Below, one piece after another: positions 18,555 through 27,684 of a stretch of DNA of 64,000 nucleotides (positions are counted from its first letter, which is position 1; each line of letters starts with the position of its first letter). Source of the DNA: DASTFY01 sp963813375 (GTDB lineage: Bacteria > Actinomycetota > Acidimicrobiia > Acidimicrobiales > Ilumatobacteraceae); assembly GCA_963813375.1 (NCBI GenBank), contig CAWEYT010000017.1, forward strand, positions 62,001 through 126,000, in the 5' to 3' direction. The position numbers and the translations under genes are program-made. Under the pieces are notes generated by a model. It did no database searches and was not told the DNA's origin. It worked only from the letters and a program-made list of their open reading frames with translations.

Positions 18555-18581
18555 GCGCACGCCGCGCGACGTGGCCCGAGC

Positions 18582-19541
18582 GTGCTGAGCGCCGAGCAGG
18601 CGGGCGAGATCGCCCGCGCGTTCGGCCTCGCCGGGCGGGCGTCGATGGAGGGACCTGTCGCCCGCGGCGTGCAGGGCCAGGTGTGGAGGCTCACGACGCC
18701 CGAAGGGACGTGGGCGGTGAAGGAGCCCTTCGAGCCACCGGACATCGAGGAGGCCGGGCGGTGCGCGCACTTCCAGGAGGCGGCCGTGCTGGCCGGGATA
18801 CCGGCGCCCCGCGTCGTCCGGGACGTCGACGGCGGCGTGGTCGTCGCCGTCGGGACCGCGCCGGTCCTGCTCTACGAGTGGCTCGACCTCGGCGCGCGGA
18901 CGACCGATCTCGACCCGACCGTGATCGGGCAGGTGACGGCCCAGCTCCATGCGGTGCAGGTCGACGGGTCGAACCCCGAGCACTGGTGGTACACCGATCC
19001 GATCGGGGCCGAGGCCTGGGGCCGGTTGGTCGCGGAGTGCGCAGCGGCCGGAGCGCCCTTCGCCGACGCCCTGGCCGCGTACCGACCGGAGCTGGTGGCA
19101 CTGGAGGAGCTCATCGAGGAGGCGGAGACGCTCCGGTGCTGCCATCGGGATCTGTGGGCGGACAACGTCCTCCCGACAGTCGGAGGCCGGGCCGGTGGTG
19201 TGTGCGTCATCGACTGGGAGAACGCGGGGCTGGCCGATCCCTCCCAGGAGCTGGCGCTGGTGGTGTTCGAGTTCTGTCGGGACGATCCCGCCCGCGCCGG
19301 CACGCTGCTCGAGGCCTACGTCTCGAGCGGAGGGCCGGGTCGGCTCGACCGGCCGCAACGCTTCTCGATGGTGGTCGCCCAGCTCGGCCACATCGGACAG
19401 CACGCGTGCCAACAGTGGCTGGAGGCGGCGACCCTCGCCGAGCGCGAGCGCGCCGAGGCACGCGTGGACGAGTTCCTGGGGTCCGGTCGGCTCGACCGGA
19501 CGACGATCGACGCCCTCTTGGCGGCGGTCCCGTCCGGCTGA
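18582..19541 (+). CDS. Aminoglycoside phosphotransferase/choline kinase-like protein
   Basis: A 319 aa kinase-fold protein (APH family). The catalytic loop CCHRDLWADN and the metal motif VCVIDWENAG are intact; the N-lobe contains VWRLTTPEGTWAVKEPF with the ATP-binding Lys. The family phosphorylates small molecules such as aminoglycosides, choline or macrolides, and nothing here identifies the substrate. GTG start at 18582, 27 bp after the VOC gene; the two may be co-transcribed. It ends at a shared hairpin facing the DinB gene. Confidence 0.82.
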   Translation: MLSAEQAGEIARAFGLAGRASMEGPVARGVQGQVWRLTTPEGTWAVKEPFEPPDIEEAGRCAHFQEAAVLAGIPAPRVVRDVDGGVVVAVGTAPVLLYEWLDLGARTTDLDPTVIGQVTAQLHAVQVDGSNPEHWWYTDPIGAEAWGRLVAECAAAGAPFADALAAYRPELVALEELIEEAETLRCCHRDLWADNVLPTVGGRAGGVCVIDWENAGLADPSQELALVVFEFCRDDPARAGTLLEAYVSSGGPGRLDRPQRFSMVVAQLGHIGQHACQQWLEAATLAERERAEARVDEFLGSGRLDRTTIDALLAAVPSG

Positions 19542-19542
19542 A

Positions 19543-19563
19543 CGCGGCCCCAAGGCGGCCGCG
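19543..19563. terminator. Bidirectional hairpin terminator
   Basis: CGCGGCC, 7-nt loop, GGCCGCG: a perfect 7-bp stem placed exactly between the converging stops at 19541 and 19565. It has no U-tract on either strand, as often seen in high-GC actinobacteria. Confidence 0.55.
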
Positions 19564-19564
19564 G

Positions 19565-20146
19565 TCAGGCTGGGGGCTGCCAGGGTTGGAGCCACTCCGT
19601 GGCCGGCCATCCCTCGGCGCCCGCCATCAGCTCGAACATGGTGGCGCCATCGATGGATTCCCGCACGATGTCGGCGTGGCCGGCGTGCCGGGCGACCTCC
19701 TCGACGAGGTGGAGCAGCACCCATCGCACGGTCCAGGCATCGACGTCGTCGGGGAACCAGGGCACCCCTTTCGGGACCGGCACCGGATGATCGAGGTCGA
19801 GGCCGCGGACGATCTCCTCGGTCCTGCCGGCCACCGCGTCGAGGTGCGTCAGGGCGCCAGCCAACGTCTCGTCCTGCCGGAGGGTGAAGTCGTCCTCGTA
19901 CTGCTCGGCGCTCTCCTCCATCGAGCCGCTCGACGGCTGCTGGAGGACCGTGTCCATCCAGGACTTCTCCATGGCGGTGACGTGCTTCACCAGCCCGCCG
20001 ACACTGAGGGTGCCTGCCGTCGGCGTCAGCCGGGCCTGCTCGTCCGTCAGGCCGTAGGCGGCGAAGCGGATGCCGTCGCGCTGCTGGTCCACGTAGGCCA
20101 GCAGGAGCTCGCGCTCATCGGTCAGCGGTGGAGCTTGTCCGGGCAT
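19565..20146 (-). CDS. DinB/DUF664 family protein (mycothiol-transferase-like fold)
   Basis: A 193 aa four-helix-bundle protein of the DinB/DUF664 superfamily. Candidate metal ligands are the His of GGLVKHVTAMEKSWMD and the pair in HLVEEVARHAGHADIVRE. Family members include metal-dependent thiol transferases using mycothiol or bacillithiol, but most are uncharacterised. The ATG at 20146 has a GGAGG site just upstream; the open frame extends further with no support. It overlaps the 3' end of the small membrane gene at 20115-20418. Confidence 0.8.
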   Translation of the reverse strand: MPGQAPPLTDERELLLAYVDQQRDGIRFAAYGLTDEQARLTPTAGTLSVGGLVKHVTAMEKSWMDTVLQQPSSGSMEESAEQYEDDFTLRQDETLAGALTHLDAVAGRTEEIVRGLDLDHPVPVPKGVPWFPDDVDAWTVRWVLLHLVEEVARHAGHADIVRESIDGATMFELMAGAEGWPATEWLQPWQPPA

Positions 20147-20418
20147 GGAGGTCCTCCGATCGTGCGGGGCTGTCGATGCTTGATGATGCATCAACAAACA
20201 GGTCATCTGCTGACCGGTTCTGAGCACCACTCTCGTTGCGGGCTGCATCGAGGAGGCAGTTCCGGCCTACCCACACGTACCACAGGGGCACGCCGATGAA
20301 GCCGGACCCGACGACGGCCGGCGCCACCTGGCGCGGATCGTCAGCCGACGGATCCGCCGGACACCGGCATCACCGACGCCAGAAGCGCTCCGGCGAATCG
20401 GGCGAACGAGCTCGACAT
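20115..20418 (-). CDS. Small membrane protein, unknown function (frameshift near 20355)
   Basis: Found by reading across a break. The ATG at 20418 is preceded by a very strong AAGGAGG site 7 bp upstream, then MSSSFARFAGALLASVMPVSG. One extra base near 20355 stops this frame early; skipping it continues DPSADDPRQVAPAVVGSGF and a membrane segment FIGVPLWYVWVGRN, ending at 20115 with exactly 100 residues. The protein would have one or two membrane segments and a polar tail. It overlaps the DinB start by 32 bp and follows the cupredoxin gene. No family recognised. Confidence 0.45.
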
Positions 20419-20470
20419 GGTCACCCTCCTTGGTCCGTCCAGACCGCCCTCGCACGGCCCGCCGAACGGA

Positions 20471-20917
20471 TCAGGCGGCGACCACCTCGACGACGCCGTT
20501 CATCCCGTATTCGTTGTGGCCGGGGAGGTGGCAGGCGAAGATGACCGCGCCAGCCTCGTCGAACCGGTACGTGGTCGAGGCCGTGGCGTTGGGCTCCACC
20601 GTCACCTCACCCGGGCGGGGCGGGTGGACGGCCTCCGTGCCACTGGCGTGGCGGGCGTGGACGTCTGCCGCCCCGACGATCAGCTCGTGGCGGATGGGAT
20701 CGTGGTTGCGGAGCACGAAGCGGACCTGCGTGCCCTCCTTGACCCGGAGACGGGTTGGCGTGAACCGCGTGTAGTCGATGTCGAGCACCACGTCGACCGG
20801 GCCCGGCCCCAGGACACCCGACTGCCCTCCTTCGGCCCGATCCAGCCGGAACGCACCGACGGTCACGACCACCGAGGCCGCCAGGGTGGCGGTCAGCGCG
20901 GCCGCCAGACCCTTCAC
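20471..20917 (-). CDS. Membrane-anchored or secreted cupredoxin (blue copper domain)
   Basis: A 148 aa protein: an N-terminal hydrophobic segment (LAAALTATLAASVVVTVGAF) targets it to the membrane or outside, and the rest is a cupredoxin domain. The type 1 copper ligands are visible: His in RHELIV and the Cys, His and Met of FACHLPGHNEYGM. It would carry electrons or bind copper at the cell surface. GTG start at 20917 overlaps the DUF2330 stop (GTGA), so translation is coupled to that gene and the two products may act together. Confidence 0.85.
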   Translation of the reverse strand: MKGLAAALTATLAASVVVTVGAFRLDRAEGGQSGVLGPGPVDVVLDIDYTRFTPTRLRVKEGTQVRFVLRNHDPIRHELIVGAADVHARHASGTEAVHPPRPGEVTVEPNATASTTYRFDEAGAVIFACHLPGHNEYGMNGVVEVVAA

Positions 20918-22028
20918 GCCGTCGCCTCACGGTCGTTCACGACGCGGCGCACGGTGAGGAACGCGCCGAGCGTGAGCGCGCCGGCCACGACCCCGGCCCC
21001 GAACGGCCAGAGCGACCGCCCGCCGGTGGGCGGCGAGGGCGCCACCACCGCAGCGGCAGGAGCAGCAGCCGCGGCGGGCGGGGCACGGCCGACGGCACAG
21101 CGGATGGCGCGGCCTGCAACGACTGGATGCCGGCGTCGGTCGGCGAGGGCGCCAGGTTCCGGTCGGCGGAGACAGCCAGGTCGTAGTCGAGACCGCCAGC
21201 CGGGGACTGGAGCCGCAGGTAGGTCAGCCACATGGAGTCGGGCACCCACTCCATCCCCTTGTCGGACCGCAGGTCGGCCAGCAGCCCGCTGCCGGCGGCG
21301 GCGCTGCGCTCCACCGTCAGGCCGGACCCCCCGGCCAGGAGCTGGGGCCGATCGTCCGTCAGGAGGAACACGTCGGCGTCGATCACCTGGCTGGCGTCCG
21401 CACCGAGCCCGAGGATCCGCAGCGGCACCCACGGCTGGTCGGTCGGGATGGTCAGCATGATCGGGGTGCCGTCACCGCTCTGCTGACCGAGCTCGGCTGC
21501 TCGGCTGGCGTCGAAGCGGGCGGCCATGAAGACCGGGCTCCGCGAGGCGTAGAAGTCGAGGATCTCGGGGGCATCGGGCGTGAGGAAGAACCCGTTCTCG
21601 AGCGCCCAGCGCCCTACCTCGTCGCCGCCCCCCCGGAGGATCGTGATGTCGAGCGCGTCGATCTTGGTCTCGAGCAGCACCTCGGCCGACGCCGCCAGGG
21701 CGGTGGGCGCCGCGCTCGACACGGCGAAGTCGGCTGGCGGCGTGACTTCGAGCGCCAGCCGTTGCAGCGTCCATTCGCCGCCCCGCTCCACGGTCGTGGG
21801 TACATCGGGGAGCGGGATGATCGACCCCACCTCCTGGCCCTCGCCGACGAACTCGAACGACGTGACGTACCGCTCGATGCCGTCGTGGTACGCGGCGAGG
21901 GTCGACGTCCGCACGAGCTGGATGGTGCCGTTCTCCCCCACCAGCCCGCCGCAGGCGATGGCCGGCGTGACCAGCCCCACCACGGCACCCACCGCCACGA
22001 CACCTCCGACGACCAGTCGTCCGCGCAT
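20914..22028 (-). CDS. DUF2330 membrane protein (frameshift near 21080)
   Basis: Secreted, C-terminally anchored DUF2330 protein. It has a signal peptide (residues ~1-25), the family N-terminal ACGGLVGENGT with its Cys, a beta-rich middle including MWLTYLRLQSPAGG, an Ala/Pro linker and a final membrane segment (LWPFGAGVVAGALTLGAFL). The frame breaks in the GC-rich run around 21072-21085, where one missing base accounts for the jump into PAAAAAPAAAVVAPSPP. Corrected length is about 371 aa. The function of the family is unknown. The stop overlaps the cupredoxin start, which supports 20914 as the true end. Confidence 0.8.
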
Positions 22029-22096
22029 GCGAGTCCCCTTCCCCGAGGCTTCTGAGATGCGCGTTGGACGACCGGTCTCGCCGGTCGGTTCCCGAC

Positions 22097-22882
22097 CTAA
22101 CGGGCGACGGCGAACTGCACGGTGCCGAGCGAGGTGAACTCGGCGGCGATCACGTCACCGGGGCCGAAGCGGATGGCCTTGATGAAGGACCCCGAGAGGA
22201 TGACGTGCCCGGCTTCCAGGGGCACACCGAAGCTGTGCAGCTTGTTGGCCAGCCAGGCCACGGCGTTGATCGGGTTGCCCATGACCGCCGACGCGACGCC
22301 GGTGTCCTCGATGACGGCGTTCTTCGTGAGGGTCACGCCGATCGTCCGCACGTCGATCTCCCCCAGGCCGACCGGGTTGCCTCCCAGCACGACGAGGCCC
22401 GACGAGGCGTTGTCGGCGATGGTGTCGACCAGGACCCCGCGCTCGTTGAAGCGCCGGTCGACGATCTCGATGCACGGCAGCACGAAGTCCGTGGCCCGTA
22501 CGACGTCGGCGGCGTTCACCGACGGACCGACGAGGGGCGAGTGCAGCACGAAGGCCAACTCGGCCTCCGCCAGCGGGGCGAACAGCCGGTCGGTCGGGAT
22601 GACCGAGCCCTCGGCCACGAAGAGGTCGTCGAGGAGCACCCCGTAGTCGGGCTCGTTGATGCCGGCCGCCTCCTGCATCGGCCGGGACGTCAACCCGATC
22701 TTGTGGCCCTTGAGGATGGCGCCGGACTGGAGCTTGGCCTCGGCGACCAGCTGGGAGATGCGGTACGCGTCCTCCACCTCGGCGTCCGGGTAGGTCACCG
22801 ACACGGGCGGGATGGTGACATGGTCCCGTGCTGCGGCCAGCAGCGCGTCGGCCGCCTCCTGACGCTGCGCGTCACTCAACAT
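22097..22882 (-). CDS. 2-keto-4-pentenoate hydratase / 2-oxohepta-3-ene-1,7-dioate hydratase family (HpaH-like)
   Basis: A 261 aa enzyme of the MhpD/HpaH family, which adds water to 2-oxo-4-enoic acids made after meta-cleavage of aromatic rings. Metal-binding acidic residues lie in PLAEAELAFVLHSP, and KGHKIGLTSRPMQEAAGI and ILSGSFIKAIRFGPGD are family segments. Length fits. Last gene of a four-gene minus-strand operon (27567 to 22097), 3 bp after the HpaB-like gene. The physiological substrate cannot be fixed from sequence. Confidence 0.85.
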   Translation of the reverse strand: MLSDAQRQEAADALLAAARDHVTIPPVSVTYPDAEVEDAYRISQLVAEAKLQSGAILKGHKIGLTSRPMQEAAGINEPDYGVLLDDLFVAEGSVIPTDRLFAPLAEAELAFVLHSPLVGPSVNAADVVRATDFVLPCIEIVDRRFNERGVLVDTIADNASSGLVVLGGNPVGLGEIDVRTIGVTLTKNAVIEDTGVASAVMGNPINAVAWLANKLHSFGVPLEAGHVILSGSFIKAIRFGPGDVIAAEFTSLGTVQFAVAR

Positions 22883-22885
22883 GGC

Positions 22886-24364
22886 TCAGCCTCCCGACGA
22901 GGCCGGTGCGCGGCCCGCGGCCAGGATGCCGTCCACGAGCGAATGAGGCCGGCTGCGATCCGAGTACACCATGTACGCCCCGATCCGGTTCGTCCTGGCC
23001 GAGGCCAGGTAGTTGCGTTCGTACAGATCGTTGCGGGCGCCGAGCCCGGAGCCGACGAAGTCCCACGCCAGCCGGTACAGCGCGGCGCGCCGCTCGGCGT
23101 CGACATCGCCGGCACCGTGCAGGAACTCGTCGATCAGGGGGCGGAGACGGCCGTCATCGAGCATGGCCCGGCTGGGCGTGGCCAGCAGGTTGTGGCTCCC
23201 GATGGTGACGAGGATGTCGTTGACGCGCGGGAACCAGACCGCCAGTTGCGAGCGCATGGGGTGCAGCGGTCGCCCGTCCGGGAACCACACCCCTTCGCCT
23301 CGGTCATAGGCATGCTCCTCGGCCAGCAGCACGGCGTTGCGGGTGATCTCGACGTAGCAGTGCAACTCACCGAGCATCTCGAGGGTGTGGGGGCTCGAGT
23401 CGTTGACGGCCTCGGCCATCAGCGAGGCGAGCCCGTAGGCGAACTCGAGCTTCGTGAGCGCCCGCAGGGTGGTCTGCTGCATGATGTTCGCCCACCAGGC
23501 CGTGGGCAGCATGACGCCGGAGTAGACCTCCACGTCCCCGTTGATGAACACCCGCTCGCGTGGCACTTCGACGTCGTCGAAGATCACGAAGGCGTCCTGC
23601 TCGTCGAACCGGTACGAGAGCGGACGGTCGAAGGGGTCCGCGCCCGGTGCCGCGACGCTGTCACGACAAAGGAACACGAGCCCGGGCGTGCTGACGGGGA
23701 TGGAGAAGCTGAGCGCGTAGGCGTCCGGGGCTCCAGGAGGGAGGGGATGACCGGGGTAGACGGCGATCTCGTCGGCGAACGGGGCCAGGGTGGCGAGGAT
23801 CCGCGCGCCGCGGACGACGATCCCCTGTTCTGTGTCGGCCACCTTGTGGAGCGGCACGGGGTTGCCCGCGAACGTGCTGTCCTTCATCCGGTCGATGGTC
23901 GGGTGGATGATCGTGTGGGTGAGCGAGAGGTCCTCGCGAGCCAGTTGCTTCTGGAACGACTGCAGGTTGGCGACGCCCTCCTCGTTGCGGTCGTCCGGTC
24001 CCGCCCAGGCGCCGCGCTCGCCCGCGAAGCCGGCGAACGTCACGTTCATGTAGTCGGGCGTGCGTCCCATGAGCCCGACCGTGCTCTCCGCGATCCGGAC
24101 CAGGCCGAGGCGACGCCGCCGCAGGTCGTCCTTGCTCCGCGGGATCATGTGACTGACGTTGACGGGCTCCCCGGTCTCCGGGTCAGGCATCAGGCACTCG
24201 TCGGCGAACTCGTGCTGGCGGTCGAAGACATCGGCCACGGCCTGCGCGGCGCCGGCCAGGGCGGGATGGTTCGTGACGTCGTCGACGCGCTCGTCCCCGA
24301 GCCACAGCTCGCGGTTCGTCCGGCGAAGTCCCTTCAGGAACTCCTCACCCGTCCTCGCCCCCAT
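22886..24364 (-). CDS. 4-hydroxyphenylacetate 3-monooxygenase family oxygenase (HpaB-like)
   Basis: A 492 aa FADH2-dependent monooxygenase of the HpaB/HpaH-type large component family, which hydroxylates phenolic rings ortho to the OH. N-terminal LRRTNRELWLGDERVDDVTNHPAL, FVIFDDVEVPRERVFINGD and the ALTKLEFAYGLASLMAE helix are typical. Such enzymes need reduced FAD from a partner reductase (HpaC), and no such gene is visible here. Its start overlaps the end of the molybdenum hydroxylase by 20 bp. Substrate unknown; phenolic acids or related ring compounds are likely. Confidence 0.87.
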   Translation of the reverse strand: MGARTGEEFLKGLRRTNRELWLGDERVDDVTNHPALAGAAQAVADVFDRQHEFADECLMPDPETGEPVNVSHMIPRSKDDLRRRRLGLVRIAESTVGLMGRTPDYMNVTFAGFAGERGAWAGPDDRNEEGVANLQSFQKQLAREDLSLTHTIIHPTIDRMKDSTFAGNPVPLHKVADTEQGIVVRGARILATLAPFADEIAVYPGHPLPPGAPDAYALSFSIPVSTPGLVFLCRDSVAAPGADPFDRPLSYRFDEQDAFVIFDDVEVPRERVFINGDVEVYSGVMLPTAWWANIMQQTTLRALTKLEFAYGLASLMAEAVNDSSPHTLEMLGELHCYVEITRNAVLLAEEHAYDRGEGVWFPDGRPLHPMRSQLAVWFPRVNDILVTIGSHNLLATPSRAMLDDGRLRPLIDEFLHGAGDVDAERRAALYRLAWDFVGSGLGARNDLYERNYLASARTNRIGAYMVYSDRSRPHSLVDGILAAGRAPASSGG

Positions 24365-26618
24365 CGGGGCGACCTCCTCGCTGCACGGCCCGCCAGACCC
24401 GTTCGGGGGTGATCGGGGTGTCGATGTGACGCACCCCGAGGTGGGACACGGCGTCGATCACCGCGTTCTGGACCGCGGGGATGGCGCCGATCGTCCCGGA
24501 CTCACCGAACCCCTTGGCCCCGAGCTCGTTGACGTACGTCGGGGTCTCCATGTGCACGATCTCGAACATCGGGAGCTCGGCGGCGGAGATGACGGGGTAG
24601 TCCGCGAAGTTGGTGGTCACCGGGTTGCCGTCCTCGTCGTAGCGGATGGCCTCCAACAGGGCCTGGGCGATGCCCTGGGCCAGCCCTCCGTGCACCTGGC
24701 CCTCGGCCAGCAGCGGGTTGAGCACCTTGCCGGCGTCATCGACGGCCACGTGGCGGACGAGGCGGGTCTGGCCGGTGACGGTGTCGACCTCGACCACGGC
24801 CACGTGGGCCCCGAAGGGGAACGTCGGCGTCGACGCACTGAAGTCCGACACGCCTGACAACGGGACCCGGGACCGTTCGGCCAGGGCTTCCCAGTCGACC
24901 GAGATGCTCGGCGTCCCCGCCACGTGGAACGCGCCCCCCTCGGCATCGAACATCACGTCCTCGGCGTCGGCCTCCAGCAGCTCGGCGACCTCGCGGCGGG
25001 CCGCCTCCACCAGCTTGTGCGAGGCGTCGGCCACCGCCGCTCCTGCCAACTGCACCGAGCGGGAACCGACGGTCAGGCCGCCGACGGGCACCAGATCGGT
25101 GTCGCCGTGCACCACCTCGACGTCGTCCATGGCGACGCCCATGCGGTCGGCCACGATCATCGACCACACCGTGTCGTGACCCTGTCCGAAGGGCGTGGCG
25201 CCGCTGGTGACCTTGATGCGGCCGCCCGGGAGCAGCTCGACCGAGCCGTACTCGGACGACGGTCCACCGGCCGTGATCTCGACGTAGGCCGACAGGCCGA
25301 TGCCCAACTGCACGACGCCGCCCTCGTCCCGCCGGCGCGCCTGCTCGGCCCGGAGGGCTTCGTAGCCGGCCCGCTCCAGCGCCCGCCGGAGCGCCTCGGG
25401 GTAGTCGCCCACGTCGTAGTAGGTGCCGATCCCCGTCGTGTAGCCCTCGAGGAAGCGGGGCACGAGGTTGCGCCGCCGCACCTCGGCGGGATCCATGTCG
25501 ATCTCGGCGGCGAAGCGGTCCATGGCCCGTTCGATGGCCACCGCGGCCTCCGGCCGGCCCGCGCCCCGGAAGGCCGTGACGGGCGCCGCCGTCGTCACCA
25601 CGGACACCGACGAGAACCCCACGTTGTCGAGGTGGTACACGCCGGTGAGCATGCGCTGGGTCATCGCAGGGAGGAAGGCGCCCATCACGGGGTAGGCACC
25701 GGCGTCCTGCACGACATCGAGCTGGTACGCGGTGACCCGGCCGTCGCGCGTGCCGCCGATGGTGATGTGCTGGAGCTGCCCCCGGCCGTGGGGCATGGCG
25801 ACCATGTTCTCCGAGCGGGTCTCGGTCCAGCGCATCGGTCGGCCGAGGCGGCGGGAGAACCAGCCCAACATCATCTCGTCGGCCTGGCAGCGGGACTTGG
25901 CACCGAAGCCGCCACCGACGTCGGGCACGATCACCCGGATCCGATCGGCCGGCAGGTCGTAGACCGAGCAGAGAGCGTCTCGAGCCGGGTGCGCGCCCTG
26001 GCAGGCCGAGTAGTGGACGAGCCGGTCATCGTCGGTCCAGTAGGCGGCGCCCGAGCGGGGCTCGATGGGTGCGGCCGTCATGCGCTGGTTCTCCACCCGC
26101 AGCGAGACGACGACCTCGCACTCGCTGAAGTCGGCCCGCTGCGGCGACTCGAGACGCAGGGCGGCGTTGGTCGCGACCTCCGGGAACAGCAGGATCTCGT
26201 CGGTCGCCGCCGCCTCGGGATCGACCAGCGGCGGGAGCGGGTCGTAGTCCACGACCACGAGCTCGGCGGCGTCGGCCGCGAGGTACTGGTCCTCGGCCAC
26301 CACGGCCACGATGGGCTCGCCCGCGAATCGCACGACGTCGGTGGCCAGCAACGGCCGCCGCATGCCGTCCGGCAGCATGGGGAGCGTGTGGGCGATGCGG
26401 GGGAGCTCGAGGTCGGCGCTGGTGAACACGCCCAGCACGCCCGGCTGCCGAGCGGCTTCCTCGGTGTCGATGTCCACGATCCGGGCGTGTGCGTAGGTCG
26501 AGCGGACGTAGGTCACCCAGGCCGCTCCGTCGAGCGCGACGTCCTCGACGTAGGTGGCGGCGCCGGTCAGGAAGCGGGGGTCCTCGATCCGCTGGACGCG
26601 GTTGCCGAGGATGCTCAC
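24345..26618 (-). CDS. Molybdenum hydroxylase large subunit (xanthine dehydrogenase / form II CoxL-like)
   Basis: A 757 aa molybdopterin-cytosine-dinucleotide-type large subunit. Motifs seen are RIEDPRFLTG at the N-terminus, PDVGGGFGAKSR, AFRGAGRPEA (similar to AYRGAGR of form II CoxL-like proteins, not the CO-dehydrogenase motif) and GAKGFGESG with the catalytic Glu. It would hydroxylate an aldehyde, heteroaromatic or aromatic-CoA-type substrate using water. The FAD and 2Fe-2S subunits normally encoded beside it are absent from the whole window, so they must come from elsewhere or the operon is unusual. GTG start at 26618. Confidence 0.88.
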   Translation of the reverse strand: MSILGNRVQRIEDPRFLTGAATYVEDVALDGAAWVTYVRSTYAHARIVDIDTEEAARQPGVLGVFTSADLELPRIAHTLPMLPDGMRRPLLATDVVRFAGEPIVAVVAEDQYLAADAAELVVVDYDPLPPLVDPEAAATDEILLFPEVATNAALRLESPQRADFSECEVVVSLRVENQRMTAAPIEPRSGAAYWTDDDRLVHYSACQGAHPARDALCSVYDLPADRIRVIVPDVGGGFGAKSRCQADEMMLGWFSRRLGRPMRWTETRSENMVAMPHGRGQLQHITIGGTRDGRVTAYQLDVVQDAGAYPVMGAFLPAMTQRMLTGVYHLDNVGFSSVSVVTTAAPVTAFRGAGRPEAAVAIERAMDRFAAEIDMDPAEVRRRNLVPRFLEGYTTGIGTYYDVGDYPEALRRALERAGYEALRAEQARRRDEGGVVQLGIGLSAYVEITAGGPSSEYGSVELLPGGRIKVTSGATPFGQGHDTVWSMIVADRMGVAMDDVEVVHGDTDLVPVGGLTVGSRSVQLAGAAVADASHKLVEAARREVAELLEADAEDVMFDAEGGAFHVAGTPSISVDWEALAERSRVPLSGVSDFSASTPTFPFGAHVAVVEVDTVTGQTRLVRHVAVDDAGKVLNPLLAEGQVHGGLAQGIAQALLEAIRYDEDGNPVTTNFADYPVISAAELPMFEIVHMETPTYVNELGAKGFGESGTIGAIPAVQNAVIDAVSHLGVRHIDTPITPERVWRAVQRGGRPDGGEDG

Positions 26619-26658
26619 GTCGCCGTCACGTCCCGATCACGTCGCAATCACGTCGCCG

Positions 26659-27567
26659 TCACGAGGGCGACGGGACGGCGTCGACGGCCTCTTGCGCGGC
26701 AGCCTTCTCGGCGTCCCGCTCGGCCCACCAGTCACCGCCGTAGGCGACCCGCAGGATGCCCTCGGTGTCCTGCTGCGCCTGGTGCCCCACGGCGTGGCTC
26801 GGTGCCGGGCACTCGGCGACGGTGTTGGTCAGCCGGCCCACGCCCGTGACCTCGACCTCCACCACGTCGCCGAGCTGCATCGGCCGCGAGTTGGCCGGGG
26901 TGCCGGTGAGGATGACGTCGCCGGGCAGCAGCGTGATGTGGCGGCAGAGGTCGGCGAGGATGTAGTCGATGGGGAACGTCATCTCGGCGATCGGCCCTTC
27001 CTGGACGACCGCGCCGTTGATGTAGGTCCGCAGCGTCGACTCCCGGATGTCGAAGCCCGACACGAGGCCGGGGCCGATCGGGCAGTAGCCGTCCTGGCCC
27101 TTGACCCGCAGCATCGACCCGGCGTCGGTCTCCCGGAAGTCGTGCAGGCCGACGTCGTTGGCGGGCGCGAAGCCGGCCACGTGCTCCCACACGTCCTCGC
27201 GGGCCACGTTGCGCATCGGACGACCGATGACGGCGGCGACCTCGCCCTCGTAGTTCATCAACCGGCAGTCCGCCGGCCGGTACAGCACCCCTCGGTGGCT
27301 GTTCAGGGCGGTGGTCGGCTTCTGGAAGTAGGTGGGGGTGGACAGCGGGGGGGCCCGGAACTCGACTCGCCGCGAGTCGTAGTTGAGGTGGATGCACAGG
27401 ATCTTGGTCGGGTCACACGGGGGCAGGTAGGTGGCGGTGGATTCGGGCACCCGCCGGCCGTCCAGGAGCACGAGCTCGCTCCCGTCGTCGGACGGGTTCA
27501 CCCACTGCGGAGTGCCACCGTCGAGGATGCGGCGGATCTCGCGCCGCGGTCCGTCGAGCACGCTCAT
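26659..27567 (-). CDS. Fumarylacetoacetate hydrolase family protein (HpaG-like isomerase/decarboxylase)
   Basis: A 302 aa FAH-fold enzyme. The metal-binding acidic motif NYEGEVAAVIGRP, the FAPANDVGLHDFRETD segment, and PGDVILTGTPAN are all present. In the homoprotocatechuate route this family isomerises or decarboxylates the open-chain product that HpaH then hydrates, which fits the gene order. I chose the ATG at 27567 with a GAAAGGGG site upstream; the open frame extends further without support. First gene of the operon, divergent from the GlcG-like gene by 117 bp. Confidence 0.86.
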   Translation of the reverse strand: MSVLDGPRREIRRILDGGTPQWVNPSDDGSELVLLDGRRVPESTATYLPPCDPTKILCIHLNYDSRRVEFRAPPLSTPTYFQKPTTALNSHRGVLYRPADCRLMNYEGEVAAVIGRPMRNVAREDVWEHVAGFAPANDVGLHDFRETDAGSMLRVKGQDGYCPIGPGLVSGFDIRESTLRTYINGAVVQEGPIAEMTFPIDYILADLCRHITLLPGDVILTGTPANSRPMQLGDVVEVEVTGVGRLTNTVAECPAPSHAVGHQAQQDTEGILRVAYGGDWWAERDAEKAAAQEAVDAVPSPS

Positions 27568-27684
27568 CAGGGCCCCTTTCGCTCCCGGCGGAGTGTACGT
27601 TCCCGACCGCCGGCGGGCGGAAGCGAGTGCAGCGTTGACCGCGGTGCCGTTGACACTCGGACAGCCGGCCAGCATCCTCCGGCG

